Positions 48,378-57,752 are shown, counted from the stretch's first letter. The stretch: DNA of 64,000 nt from Gnomoniopsis sp. IMI 355080 (GCA_027946555.1 JAPEVC010000195.1:1-64000); one strand, 5' to 3'. Translations and numbers: made by a program. The notes: a model not told the origin generated them from the letters alone.

Positions 48378-51300
48378 ATGTCGGCCTTTCAAGAACCTTT
48401 GACTTCTACTACACCCACGTCCTTATCCATATCGGAGAAGCATCAGCAAGATCTTAATAGCGACACAAAGTCAATCTCAAGGGGGCCACCTTCAATCTCC
48501 ATATCTGATCCCAGATCACCCACCAGAGGTTATATTACACCGCCAGATAGTGCAGTAAAGACAGAATATGCTTCAGGGACAACATACAAAACAGCAACAG
48601 CAACTATCTCCAAGGCCAGCTTCCTACTTGCCCAGGCGTCTCTGGCAACAGGTCTGTTCGGCGGCCCATCAACGACCGAGTTCAAATTCTCAAACCCAAC
48701 AAGTTCAGAGCCAGCCCGAGCACAAAAGCTACGATTCGGCACGGGCCTTGATGGATGTTTTTCTCACAACAGAGGCTTTCTAGGGGGCCAAGAACAGCAA
48801 CAAAACTACGTGACCGCCGACAACAACAACTCGTCAGGCTCATCGTCAAACCCGGCAGGATTAGGCCAACGGCTACCAGACTCCCTGGAGGCTTGGGAGG
48901 TGGTTCATGCAAGTCTGCCGAGGTTACTTCGAGCGGGAAGGGTGCGCCTAGCCGTCGACGCATTAGGTGACATTGATCATGGCCTTGCAGCAGGACATGG
49001 AGACGCATGGGACAACTTGGAACAGCGTCATTTGGCTCGAGCGGCACTCGTTCTTAGCGCGCTATCCCACGCGTACATGTTTGGCGAGGAGAAAAGCTTC
49101 GGCAAAGAGGGACGGCCTCAGCTACCGCGCCATGTCCTTGAGCCTTGGACGAAGGTTTGCAAGGATTTGGGAAGACCCGTGACTGGGCGGGTGCCCGCAG
49201 ACGACGTGCTTAACAACGCCGTTGGCAATGCCTCTTTCAGCCTGACCAGCACCTACTTCGGCCTACCTGAGGAGAGGCTCAGCGCGGGCTTACAGGGCAC
49301 GATGGAGGGTGTTTTCGCGCCCGCGCTGTCTGCAATGGCTCTCGCGCAGAGTGGTGTGCTGGCCGATCAGCCCGACCTGGTCGCGCACTGCTTGGAGAGC
49401 TTGGCTTCGCGCATCGTAAAGTGTGCCCTCGTATTCCAGGTCATGACGCCGCGCGACACGGCACACTTTGACCCCGTCGTCTGGATCAAAACCTACCCGG
49501 CCATGGGCCGCGCTGTGACGTCTGGCGAGCTGGGTAATAGCGGCGTCGATGCACCTCTATTTCATGCGTTGGACGCCTTTATCGGCCGCCAGAGTGTCAA
49601 GGGTGACTTGAGCGGGATGCAGAACGACCGAAGGGCCACTCTGCCGGCCAACATTCGCGCCTTTCTGAATGCCCTTAGTGACGAGGCCGTCAGCGTCAAG
49701 GAGTACGTCGCTGCTGCCCGTGCTCGGGTGGAAGACAAGCAGCAGAAGCCAGAGCAGTCACAATACCGGCATGTCTCTGCGGCGTGGGACGGGCTCTTGC
49801 AGATCTACGTCTGGTTTCTCGAGCGCCACCGCGTCAAGGCCGTCGGCATCACGGGCGTAAGCTTGAATACGGGGCGACACTCGACGAGTAGCGGCGTCTC
49901 GAGTGGCGACCAGGCTAAAGGCGCTGCAGGAAAGACAAAAATGCGTCCCGAGACGATGCTCAGCATGCAGATGAAAGCGGGCATGGCGTCGCGGCTGGGA
50001 GGGCGGCCGCTGTGGCAGGATGCGCATGTGCAGTCGCGGAGCGTTTACCATGGCAGCGTGGTGGTCACCATCAGGTTGGATGCAAGACTGCCGATCCAGC
50101 CGGGCGATCGAGTGCAAGTTTGGCCGCCGAAAAAGAGGAAGAGGGTCAACAGTCTGCAACAGCGACGCTCGCGCAGCAGTGAGGGGGAATTATCCTCCTC
50201 CCCGGAAGATCATGATATGCCGTCCAGCGAAAGTGACGATGATTCCGAGCCGAGATTCTACTCGGTCTCTATCGCCCGTGTAGAGCCAGAGGTGGCTCAT
50301 CATGCGACACAATCAGGAGGAGGAGGGGGTATGACCATCACTCTGACAGTCGGCCAACACTCGCCTGAGGGATTGGTCTCCTCTTTCCTCAGCACCGCCG
50401 CTCCAGGCACACAGCTACGCATTCGTCCCTGGCCGTCTCCAAATTTCCGTCAGCCACGCGACCTGACCGTGCCGCTGGTGATGATTGGCCAGGGCAGCGG
50501 CGTCGGCCCCTTTGTGGGCTTTCTGCACGAGCGGGCCGGATGGGCACAGCGGCACAACGAGAAACAAGACGATATCAGTGATGTAGGCGAAATGATCCTC
50601 GTGGTAGCTGCAAAAACACGTCGCCACGTACCTTGCCCACTGGAAAGCCTGGAGCAACTGACCAGAGCCTTACCTCTGACCATAGTCCTGGCTCTCGGCC
50701 AGGAGGCACCCTTCATGATCCGCAGCGCGACCTGGACTCAGCTCCCTCGGGGTGGAGGGCACACAACACGCGATTCGCTTAAGCACCGTCTGCTTGAGAA
50801 GCGAGTGTTGGTGCAGAGACTCGTCAAGGAGAAAGGCGGCCATGTTTTTGTCTGCGGAAGCTCCGACTTTGGAGCTACAGTGATGAGCAGTCTCGGCCTC
50901 GAACAGCCACGAAAACAGCATCAGCAGAAGGCAAAAGACGCAAATGACGAGTCCTACGACAATAACAGCAACCACACAACTTTGCCCTTACCTCCCGCTC
51001 ACTGGGGCCAACTGCACCTAGATCTCTTCACCTCAGTGGCTAAACGATCCCATCCCTCACGGGCTTCTTCTTCCTCCTGCTCTTACTCCACGTGCTGCCC
51101 CTCCGCCTCAACACCGGCACGGCCTGGAACCACCACCATCAGCCCTTCCACCCTTGCAGCCCACAACTCCATCTCATCGTGCTGGACTGCCATCCACGGA
51201 ACAGTCTACGACATAACCTCCTTCCTAGCCACACACCCAGGAGGACCCAAGACGCTGCTCGAGTCCGCAGGCACCATCGCGGACGCGCGCTTTGACGAAA

Positions 51301-51926
51301 CGCACGGAGGGCCACACGCACAGGAGATCATGGGCTATCTCCAGCCCATGGCCATTGGGTGTCTGTCTTCAGCAGCAGCAGAAGAAATACAGACACAGAC
51401 GATCACCGCGGCAAGACTAATCGATGCACTGGTGAGGATACAAAATGCTCTCACCAATAATACCGTCTTTACCGAAGGCCGTGGACCGGTACCCATGTAC
51501 GTGTACGCGGATGCCCTGCTCGTGTTTGCCGATGGCCTAGACGGCTTGGTGGGCATCTTGTCATCGTCGGACTATGACGCTCTTGATAGTTGCTCGTCAA
51601 AGCTTCGAGAATCTCTGATACGCATGCAAACGCTGTTAAGAAAGGCTTTCGTTGTTCTCAAGGAAGGGTGCAAGGGCTTTTTGGTAGCTGCTGGCTCCGA
51701 GGGCTCTGGCTCGCACTCACAGTCGTTCCTTGACGAAAGCGAGGATCTAATTCGGAGGTTGTACAAGGCACCTATTGATAAACTACATGAAGCTACGGAT
51801 TCTTGCAAGAAGGCTCTTGGTGAGATTTGTGATGCGCGAGAAAACCGAAACGACGTTGCATTGAGGCATGTCTTGGAGAAATTTTGCATCAGTCTAACAA
51901 GCGTTGCTAAGGACTTGCTTTATTAG
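48378..51926 (+). CDS. IDO/PrnB-like heme domain fused to FAD/NADPH reductase and cytochrome b5
   Basis: One intronless frame of 1182 residues. Residues 1-155 are disordered. About 160-510 is an indoleamine-2,3-dioxygenase-superfamily heme domain: HAYMFGEE, LPRHVLEPWTKVCKDLGRP, STYFGLPEE..., and a late FLERHRVKAVG block with candidate proximal His484, followed by NTGRHSTSSG where IDOs carry TGGS. About 555-845 is a P450-reductase-type module: GDRVQVWP, FAD motif PRFYSVS (Arg626), NADPH motif GQGSGVGPFVGFLHERA (704-720) and HVFVCGSS. It has no FMN domain, and the connecting domain is replaced by a 35-residue basic/acidic linker. About 920-997 is a cytochrome b5: WTAIHGTVYDIT, HPGG (His953) and a second ligand His976 or His980. 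Residues 998-1182 are helical and unrecognised. The start is 48378; the frame upstream has only a GTG. Known IDO/PrnB enzymes lack a built-in reductase, so a self-contained NADPH-fed oxygenase is inferred. Confidence 0.85.
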   Translation: MSAFQEPLTSTTPTSLSISEKHQQDLNSDTKSISRGPPSISISDPRSPTRGYITPPDSAVKTEYASGTTYKTATATISKASFLLAQASLATGLFGGPSTTEFKFSNPTSSEPARAQKLRFGTGLDGCFSHNRGFLGGQEQQQNYVTADNNNSSGSSSNPAGLGQRLPDSLEAWEVVHASLPRLLRAGRVRLAVDALGDIDHGLAAGHGDAWDNLEQRHLARAALVLSALSHAYMFGEEKSFGKEGRPQLPRHVLEPWTKVCKDLGRPVTGRVPADDVLNNAVGNASFSLTSTYFGLPEERLSAGLQGTMEGVFAPALSAMALAQSGVLADQPDLVAHCLESLASRIVKCALVFQVMTPRDTAHFDPVVWIKTYPAMGRAVTSGELGNSGVDAPLFHALDAFIGRQSVKGDLSGMQNDRRATLPANIRAFLNALSDEAVSVKEYVAAARARVEDKQQKPEQSQYRHVSAAWDGLLQIYVWFLERHRVKAVGITGVSLNTGRHSTSSGVSSGDQAKGAAGKTKMRPETMLSMQMKAGMASRLGGRPLWQDAHVQSRSVYHGSVVVTIRLDARLPIQPGDRVQVWPPKKRKRVNSLQQRRSRSSEGELSSSPEDHDMPSSESDDDSEPRFYSVSIARVEPEVAHHATQSGGGGGMTITLTVGQHSPEGLVSSFLSTAAPGTQLRIRPWPSPNFRQPRDLTVPLVMIGQGSGVGPFVGFLHERAGWAQRHNEKQDDISDVGEMILVVAAKTRRHVPCPLESLEQLTRALPLTIVLALGQEAPFMIRSATWTQLPRGGGHTTRDSLKHRLLEKRVLVQRLVKEKGGHVFVCGSSDFGATVMSSLGLEQPRKQHQQKAKDANDESYDNNSNHTTLPLPPAHWGQLHLDLFTSVAKRSHPSRASSSSCSYSTCCPSASTPARPGTTTISPSTLAAHNSISSCWTAIHGTVYDITSFLATHPGGPKTLLESAGTIADARFDETHGGPHAQEIMGYLQPMAIGCLSSAAAEEIQTQTITAARLIDALVRIQNALTNNTVFTEGRGPVPMYVYADALLVFADGLDGLVGILSSSDYDALDSCSSKLRESLIRMQTLLRKAFVVLKEGCKGFLVAAGSEGSGSHSQSFLDESEDLIRRLYKAPIDKLHEATDSCKKALGEICDARENRNDVALRHVLEKFCISLTSVAKDLLY
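50127..50147 (+). other. NLS-like basic cluster inside the fusion protein
   Basis: Codons 584-590 of the fusion encode PKKRKRV, a near-match to a classical monopartite nuclear localisation signal, followed within ten residues by RRSRS. It sits in the linker that replaces the P450-reductase connecting domain. It may be only a charged surface loop. Confidence 0.4.
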
Positions 51927-52055
51927 TCGTAGAATATTGTCGAATGTCCTTGTTGAACCCCAGGATATCAGTAATAAGAGAATATACATTAATTTTATTA
52001 TTCTTGATGCGATATAGGCTGTAGTGATCACTTGTATAGTCTGAATGCTTTAGCA

Positions 52056-53594
52056 TCATAGCCGGACCTCCTTATCCGACACCAAGACAATCTCCTCCTT
52101 CTCCTTCTTATTCAAATCCTCCTCTCTCATGGAAGCAGACACTTTGGGCATTGGAAAGTCCCATCCCATCTCCCCATCAAACAATCCCTCATCTACACGA
52201 GCCGATCCATCCCTATCCTCCTTCAAAAATTCCAGTACACGACCCCTCCGCATAATCGGGCCTAGCAGCTTCCTCGCTACTTTCGTCTCAAAGTCCGGAA
52301 CCAGAAATGGGACCACCCGCGTGAGCAGCCACGCAACCACAGCGGCAATGACGCCCCGTTCACGCGGATACGCACACTGTCGCGTCACTTTTCCGCTGAC
52401 GCTCACCACGTCGGCGACCTTGTCGTCCACGCAACGCGCTTCTGCGTAGCGTGCAAAGACACCGTCGAGCTGTGCAGTCGAGGGGGTGGGTGCCCGGGAT
52501 CCCGACGATGGTGTTGACGAGCCCGTCACGTCGGCGTGGAGCAGCGATACCAGCGCACACACGTCGTTGACTCCGGAGTTGAAGCCCCAGCCAAAGTTGG
52601 GCGTCATTCGGTGGACGGCATCGCCCGCTAGCACAACACGGCCGCCACCACCCTGCGCAGTGGGAGGGAGATGCCAATTCCTTTGCGGTAGAACGCCCTC
52701 CAGTTGATCCGCCATGCCACAAGCCGTGCGCGTTGGCCATATGTTGCCAAAGGGCAGGCCCGGCAGCAGGTGTATCTGGGAAAACTGTGCCGCCATCTCC
52801 TCCTGGTCTTCTGCCGTGTATCTCTGGCTCTCGTCGCGCGGCTCGTCCAGCTGCTCGTACAAGAAGAACCAGCTGCGGCCATCACGCCCTGTCATGAACA
52901 TAATGCTGCGCTCCGACCCGTGGCTCTCCGCATTCGAATTCGGTGCGCACGCCTCTGGCGCCGGGCATGTTCCCCATAGGCAGCGGTACTCGGCTTTGTA
53001 GGGTCGCTCCGGTGGAAGGCATGCTTTATCATCACCGTCTTCTTTTGCTTCTGAAGCCAACATCAACTCACGGATCAGGGCCCTTGTCTTGCTGTGCACC
53101 CCATCCACTCCAAGCACCATACTTCCCCGTTCAACCCTTCCATCCTCACACCGTACCGTCACGCCCTCATCATCAACCTCAAGTCCACACAACTTGTGTC
53201 CCGCACACAGCTTCTGCTCCCTCACGTCAGGCGGCAACTTCTCATATAATACTTCCACCAGCTCCCTCCGGTGGAAATTCCACGGCACTGCGCCAAATAG
53301 CCTCTTGTGAGTTGCACTGGGGAAGCCCCGGCGGTAGACAGTCCCTGAATGATATGCCGAGCTGCGCGTGTCGACGGGGCAGGCCTTGGCCGCCATTGCG
53401 CTGCGCAGGCCTAGCTGATGCCACACGCGCTGGGTAGAAGCGTAGGCGAGCAGGCTGGCGCCCTCTTCTGGGGTGAAGGTGGGCCGGGCCTCGAGGACGA
53501 GGAAGTCAATGCCGGCGGAGAGGAGAGCATGGGCTGCGGTGAGGCCGACGGGGCCGCCACCGATGATGATGACGCGAAAGGGTTGGACTTCCAT
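52056..53594 (-). CDS. FAD monooxygenase, salicylate-hydroxylase/PaxM-like
   Basis: Uninterrupted frame; from the ATG at 53594 it gives 512 residues. FAD-site GGGPVG is at residues 12-17, with acidic LEAR at the end of beta-2. The HRRELVEVLY block, VLGVDGVHSKTR (DG motif) and LAGDAVHRMTPNFGWGFNSGVND (second FAD motif) follow. After about residue 420 a hydrophobic segment (VIAAVVAWLLTRVVPFLV) suggests membrane attachment, as in the fungal FMO branch that includes PaxM and meroterpenoid epoxidases. Such enzymes epoxidise prenyl double bonds or hydroxylate rings, so acting on the prenyl group put on by the DMATS enzyme is a reasonable inference. The frame extends 27 codons upstream, but the family match starts at the chosen ATG. 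Its stop is only 129 bases from the convergent stop of the heme fusion. Confidence 0.88.
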   Translation of the reverse strand: MEVQPFRVIIIGGGPVGLTAAHALLSAGIDFLVLEARPTFTPEEGASLLAYASTQRVWHQLGLRSAMAAKACPVDTRSSAYHSGTVYRRGFPSATHKRLFGAVPWNFHRRELVEVLYEKLPPDVREQKLCAGHKLCGLEVDDEGVTVRCEDGRVERGSMVLGVDGVHSKTRALIRELMLASEAKEDGDDKACLPPERPYKAEYRCLWGTCPAPEACAPNSNAESHGSERSIMFMTGRDGRSWFFLYEQLDEPRDESQRYTAEDQEEMAAQFSQIHLLPGLPFGNIWPTRTACGMADQLEGVLPQRNWHLPPTAQGGGGRVVLAGDAVHRMTPNFGWGFNSGVNDVCALVSLLHADVTGSSTPSSGSRAPTPSTAQLDGVFARYAEARCVDDKVADVVSVSGKVTRQCAYPRERGVIAAVVAWLLTRVVPFLVPDFETKVARKLLGPIMRRGRVLEFLKEDRDGSARVDEGLFDGEMGWDFPMPKVSASMREEDLNKKEKEEIVLVSDKEVRL

Positions 53595-54092
53595 TATGAA
53601 GATTCTTGGAAGGTTGGAAGAAAGAGGGTGAAGGTTTAGGGAAGGCACAACAACACGTAAGAAGAAGTAAACCAAGGAAAATTGTTCCCAACAAATATAT
53701 ATATATCGAGACGGGTAGTGGAGTGCTTACCATAGTACGGATTATATGCCCTCGCGTGGGCCGAACTTAGACGCAGCTCCGCCGTGGATCTACAGGGGCG
53801 AGCTAGGGGTGGAGTGAGTCTTACAAGTTCCCCTTTCTGGTTCATTTGTCCTGGCCGAGCAATATACTACGTACGATAACTAAAAGCAGACGATAACTTT
53901 AGCGGGTCCGCAAGAGACGTCACGGTACTTCCAAGGTTGACAAGAGCACAACGCTTGATTTTATGATATTAGACACTATTTACAACACGGAATAGTAACT
54001 GTCGTAGTATGTACAATGTGCGAGACAATTGCGAGAAGAATGGGATCTCGAGGGTTTAGATCCAGCATCCCGAAAAGTCGGCAACCTCCCCC
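53595..54092. other. Tandem intergenic region GMC/FMO
   Basis: 498 bases between the GMC oxidoreductase stop and the FMO start on the same strand, including a TATATATATA run at 53697-53706 about 100 bases upstream of the FMO ATG that could act as its TATA element. No gene. Confidence 0.6.
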
Positions 54093-56207
54093 TTACGAGG
54101 AGTACTCGGCGACAATCGTCTCGGACACCTTCTCCACGAGCTGGTGGATCCACATGATCGGGAAGAAGCCAGGCAGCTTGTTGCAAGCACTCAAATCTGA
54201 CACGCGCAGACCATCGACGCCACGCACGCGCAGGTCGCCGTCCAGCACAGCCATTGGGTCATCGTCCGCCCCAATGGGCGCCGAGCACGACGCGTGGTGG
54301 CCCCAGCTCTCGTCCTTGACAAACTGGTCCAGGTCGTCGCCGGTAACGTCCTCGCCCGGCCAGACCTCGCTGAAGGCGCCGTTGAAGATCTCGTCGAGGC
54401 CGCTGACCAGAGAGCCATTGGTGCCGGACAGGATGCCACCGATGGGCAGCACGTCCTTCATGATGGCGCGCGCGTACTCGTAACCCTCGCGGATGGCCTG
54501 CAGGTCGAGCGCGGCCTCGGAATCGTTGTAGAACTTGCGGAAGTTGATGACGGGGGTGTCGCGCGGGTCGGCCGATCGCAGCTCGACGGTGCCGTAGTTG
54601 TTGCGCTGGTGTGACTTGAGGATGATCCATGCCCAGTGGTTGGAGTCGGCCGTGCAGCCTTGAGACCAGCCGGAGTAGTAGCCTGTGAAGTTGGCGGGGC
54701 CACCGAGAACCATCAGATCGGGCTCGCCACGAGCAGTCGTGGTGGTGTTGCGGATGACGGAGATGGCAATGCCGTTGGAAGCGTAGGCGCCGCGAGCGGT
54801 TTGGTCGTCACCCTCGACGTATGTCTTCATGCAAGGGTCCAGCTCCGGATCAGGGTGCCACGTGCATTTTTCAGTCAAGGCGAACGATGTCTCCGTCTTG
54901 GATACCATGGTCTGCTCGTACCGGTCCTGCAGGTTGGTGCCGACGCCGGGCAGGTCGAGCACGACGTCAATGCCAAACTTCTCCAGCTCGGCCTTGGGAC
55001 CAACACCGGACAACTTGAGGATCTGGGGCGTGTTGTAGGCGCCACCGGCAACGATGACTTCTTTGGCTGCCTTGACGTGACCAGTGCCCTCGGGCTGAGC
55101 GGAACCGCTGCGAGGGTCAGCGCGGTAGAGGGATGCGCCCGACATGTACTCGACACCGGTGGCACGGGGCTTGTCCCCAGTCGTGTTGAAGGTCACCTTG
55201 GTGGCGAGCGTGTCCAGCATGATGTCGAGGTGGTACTTGCGGCTGCCGTCAGCGTTGGTGGCCATGGCCGTGTCGACGATGAGGTCGTACACGCCACCAC
55301 GGCGCGAGTCCTCGCGCATCACAAGCGGCACCTGGTAGACCTCAGGCACCATGGTCTGTCCGGGCGCGTTGATGTCGCTGAGCAGCACGCCGGCAAGGTA
55401 CGTGGCCGTGTCGAGGACCTCGGTGATGAGCGTCTTGCCAAAGGCAGTGCATGCGGCGGCCAGCACAGACACAATCTTGAGATCCGTCGCCGCCGTCAGC
55501 AGCGAGGTCACCCGCACTGGGTACCAGCCTCCCTGGCCGGCGTCGGCCGAGTGTGGCTCGTAGGCGACATCCGTGATGCGTGTCATGTACTGGCGCATGT
55601 TGTCCGACTTGTATGTGTCGTCGCCGGTCAGCTCTGCCATGTCGTCCCAGTCCATGTCGTAGGGCTGCATGCTGAACAGGGCATTGTGTCGCGAGCAACC
55701 GCCCAGCGCGCCGGTACGTGGATAGTAGATGCCCAGCGGCTCAGCGCCCTCTGGGATCTCGCCCGACGTGGCGGGTGTGCCGAGGTTGCCCGTCTGGTTG
55801 TACGACGTCCACATCTTGCCCTCGGTCGTGTTGTAGACCATCTTGCTGTCACGCTTATCCTCCTCGGTATTGTTGTACTTGTGGATGTAGTAGGCCCACT
55901 CCATGCTCCAGTCCTCGGTCGAGGCAATGTTCATGGCGGGGACGGACTGGATGAGATCCAAGCCGCTGTCACCGCCTGCTTCGAGTAGGAGTACCTTGAA
56001 GCCGGCGATGGCGAGGTTCGAGCACATGTGCCCACCGCCGGGTCCTGAGCCGATACAGATGAAATCGTACTCAGTCGTTGTGTTGCTCTGATACTCATGG
56101 CTGTACTGGCCCCTCTTGTGAACGAAGGGGTTGTGTCGAGGCACCGTCAAGGCAGTGGCTGCGTGCGCGAGGAGCCCGCCGCCAGCCAATACCTGCGTCA
56201 TACGCAT
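54093..56207 (-). CDS. Secreted GMC-family FAD oxidoreductase
   Basis: Uninterrupted frame; from the ATG at 56207 it gives 704 residues. A signal peptide (1-19) is followed by a Kex2 Lys-Arg at 31-32, so the enzyme is probably exported. GMC features in order: FICIGSGPGGGHMCSNLA FAD site, LLLEAGGD, the ALGGCSRHNALFSMQP flavin-attachment region, VIVAGGAYNTPQILKLSGVGP (GMC signature 2), the SHQRNNYGTVELRSADPRDTPVINF block, and the active-site His in WGHHASCS. It resembles the AA3-type alcohol/glucose oxidoreductases; some in fungal clusters oxidise an alcohol to aldehyde or close a ring outside the cell. The usual second active-site His/Asn near the C-terminus is not obvious (GFFPIMWIHQLVEK). 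The upstream in-frame ATG at 56279 would place a second hydrophobic stretch first; 56207 gives the cleaner signal peptide. Confidence 0.9.
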   Translation of the reverse strand: MRMTQVLAGGGLLAHAATALTVPRHNPFVHKRGQYSHEYQSNTTTEYDFICIGSGPGGGHMCSNLAIAGFKVLLLEAGGDSGLDLIQSVPAMNIASTEDWSMEWAYYIHKYNNTEEDKRDSKMVYNTTEGKMWTSYNQTGNLGTPATSGEIPEGAEPLGIYYPRTGALGGCSRHNALFSMQPYDMDWDDMAELTGDDTYKSDNMRQYMTRITDVAYEPHSADAGQGGWYPVRVTSLLTAATDLKIVSVLAAACTAFGKTLITEVLDTATYLAGVLLSDINAPGQTMVPEVYQVPLVMREDSRRGGVYDLIVDTAMATNADGSRKYHLDIMLDTLATKVTFNTTGDKPRATGVEYMSGASLYRADPRSGSAQPEGTGHVKAAKEVIVAGGAYNTPQILKLSGVGPKAELEKFGIDVVLDLPGVGTNLQDRYEQTMVSKTETSFALTEKCTWHPDPELDPCMKTYVEGDDQTARGAYASNGIAISVIRNTTTTARGEPDLMVLGGPANFTGYYSGWSQGCTADSNHWAWIILKSHQRNNYGTVELRSADPRDTPVINFRKFYNDSEAALDLQAIREGYEYARAIMKDVLPIGGILSGTNGSLVSGLDEIFNGAFSEVWPGEDVTGDDLDQFVKDESWGHHASCSAPIGADDDPMAVLDGDLRVRGVDGLRVSDLSACNKLPGFFPIMWIHQLVEKVSETIVAEYSS

Positions 56208-57752
56208 GATGGATGGCTTTTTGCTTGGACAGGAACTGAGGAGGAGAAAGAAAGTAAAAATCGCTGGAAAAAAAATCACACTTGCGGCTGAGAGAATGGA
56301 CGGTTCGATAAACCTGGAGCGAGAAGCTTATACAGCTGAAAAGAGTGACTGGCTTTGGCGTGCCGCGTTGAGATGGCTGTTTCGCCAAGATATCTGTGAT
56401 GGGCGGTCGACTTCGTGATTTAAGTATCTACTATCTGCCCAGGTGGATTGCTTCGGCTGAGGCGAACAAACGATCCAGCTTCCAGAACGCAGGCGGTTCT
56501 GCCAATCCCCCCTACTCTCCATGTGAGGAATGTCTCCCAACTTGTCCAACTCCTGAGGTCCCCGCCGATCACCATCTGGCAACTCCAGTCTCGCGCATCC
56601 CGCCCACGTAGGCCTCATTTTCTTTTTTGACTTTCGACTTTCGACGGGCACCAAGAGGACCCACGAATCCCCTATTTCCAGAGGCCTCAGTGATCTCCCT
56701 CTTTGAGGATCGTTGGTCTTCCAGAGTTATCGACCCACTCTTTCCAGCTCCATTAGGTAATTTTCCTGCTGTCAAAAATTATCGAGATACTGTTGAGTCT
56801 TGCTGAATGCCATACAACCCAAGTACACGCCTGAGATGGGTCCACAATCCATACGGCTCAAGGGCCCTTGTTCAGAAGGTAAATACGTTAATACATGCCT
56901 AGATAAGAATCTTGGAAGTATACCCAAAGGGGTAAAAGAGAAGCGATCGTAGATTGAGGCTGTAGCTGTTTGGCAAATATAGACGTTGGCGCTAGCTGCT
57001 AGTAGAATGGACCCCGAGGCTAGGTAGTAACCGAGAATTGTGGTCCTCAGCCAGCAGGGGAAGGGGTGCTTTAGCTTATTCTTGATAGGGCTATAAGCTG
57101 GACATAATCTAGATCATCTACACAGTACCGGTATATACCTAGCAGATCACGTGGAGACGGCCAGCGCGCAGTTAAGCGAGGTCGACTCTAAGCGAGGTCG
57201 AGGCTAGACTGGTAAGCGAGGACGCGGATCCATAGATCGGCACTGTCACCATTTCCTATGGTACTGCCCCACGAACGATCAACGGTGAATTACCGGGCGA
57301 TTATCATTGAAGCGCCATAAAACATTCCGATGCCAGGTTTCAAGCGGGCCTACTCTTGGCAAGTCCCCATTTATTGAGAGGACACACGGGAATACCTTCT
57401 ACCTCAGAAGCCTGGAAGGACTTGACGACCGTTGAGAGAAGTTCGGTGTCCACGAGTGTTACGCTACCATGGCCAATAAAGGATGGAAACGGGGAGGACT
57501 CCCGGATATACCGTGGTGTTCCCCGGGCTGTGAGGATCGTCACTCATAAGAGTCAGTCACTTTTCCCTCCAGGCTCTAGCCGACCTCAAGGAGAATGCGT
57601 ACCAGTATACTGTAGTATAGTTCTAGAATATAACAGGATGTTTGTGAAGCTAGAAGTGCACAACTTGAAACTCACTATCCAATTCTCGTTTACACGAGTC
57701 CGTTCGTTTACCCTCTCTGTTTTTGCGTTCCATTGCATAAAATCAGCCCAGG
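56208..57752. other. Divergent promoter region GMC/CFEM receptor
   Basis: 1.5 kb between divergent starts; no gene is seen. A frame at 57356-57838 overlaps the receptor start in another phase and is not supported. Repeated AAGCGAGGTCGA/AAGCGAGGACG units occur at 57174-57230. Confidence 0.6.
56326..56332 (-). promoter_or_regulatory. TATA-like box of GMC gene
   Basis: TATAAGC on the minus strand lies 119 bases upstream of the ATG at 56207. Support is by position only. Confidence 0.35.

Noticed and set aside
54636..55988. 450-codon plus-strand frame opposite the GMC oxidoreductase
   Set aside because: Low-complexity antisense shadow of a GC-rich coding gene with clear GMC motifs on the minus strand.
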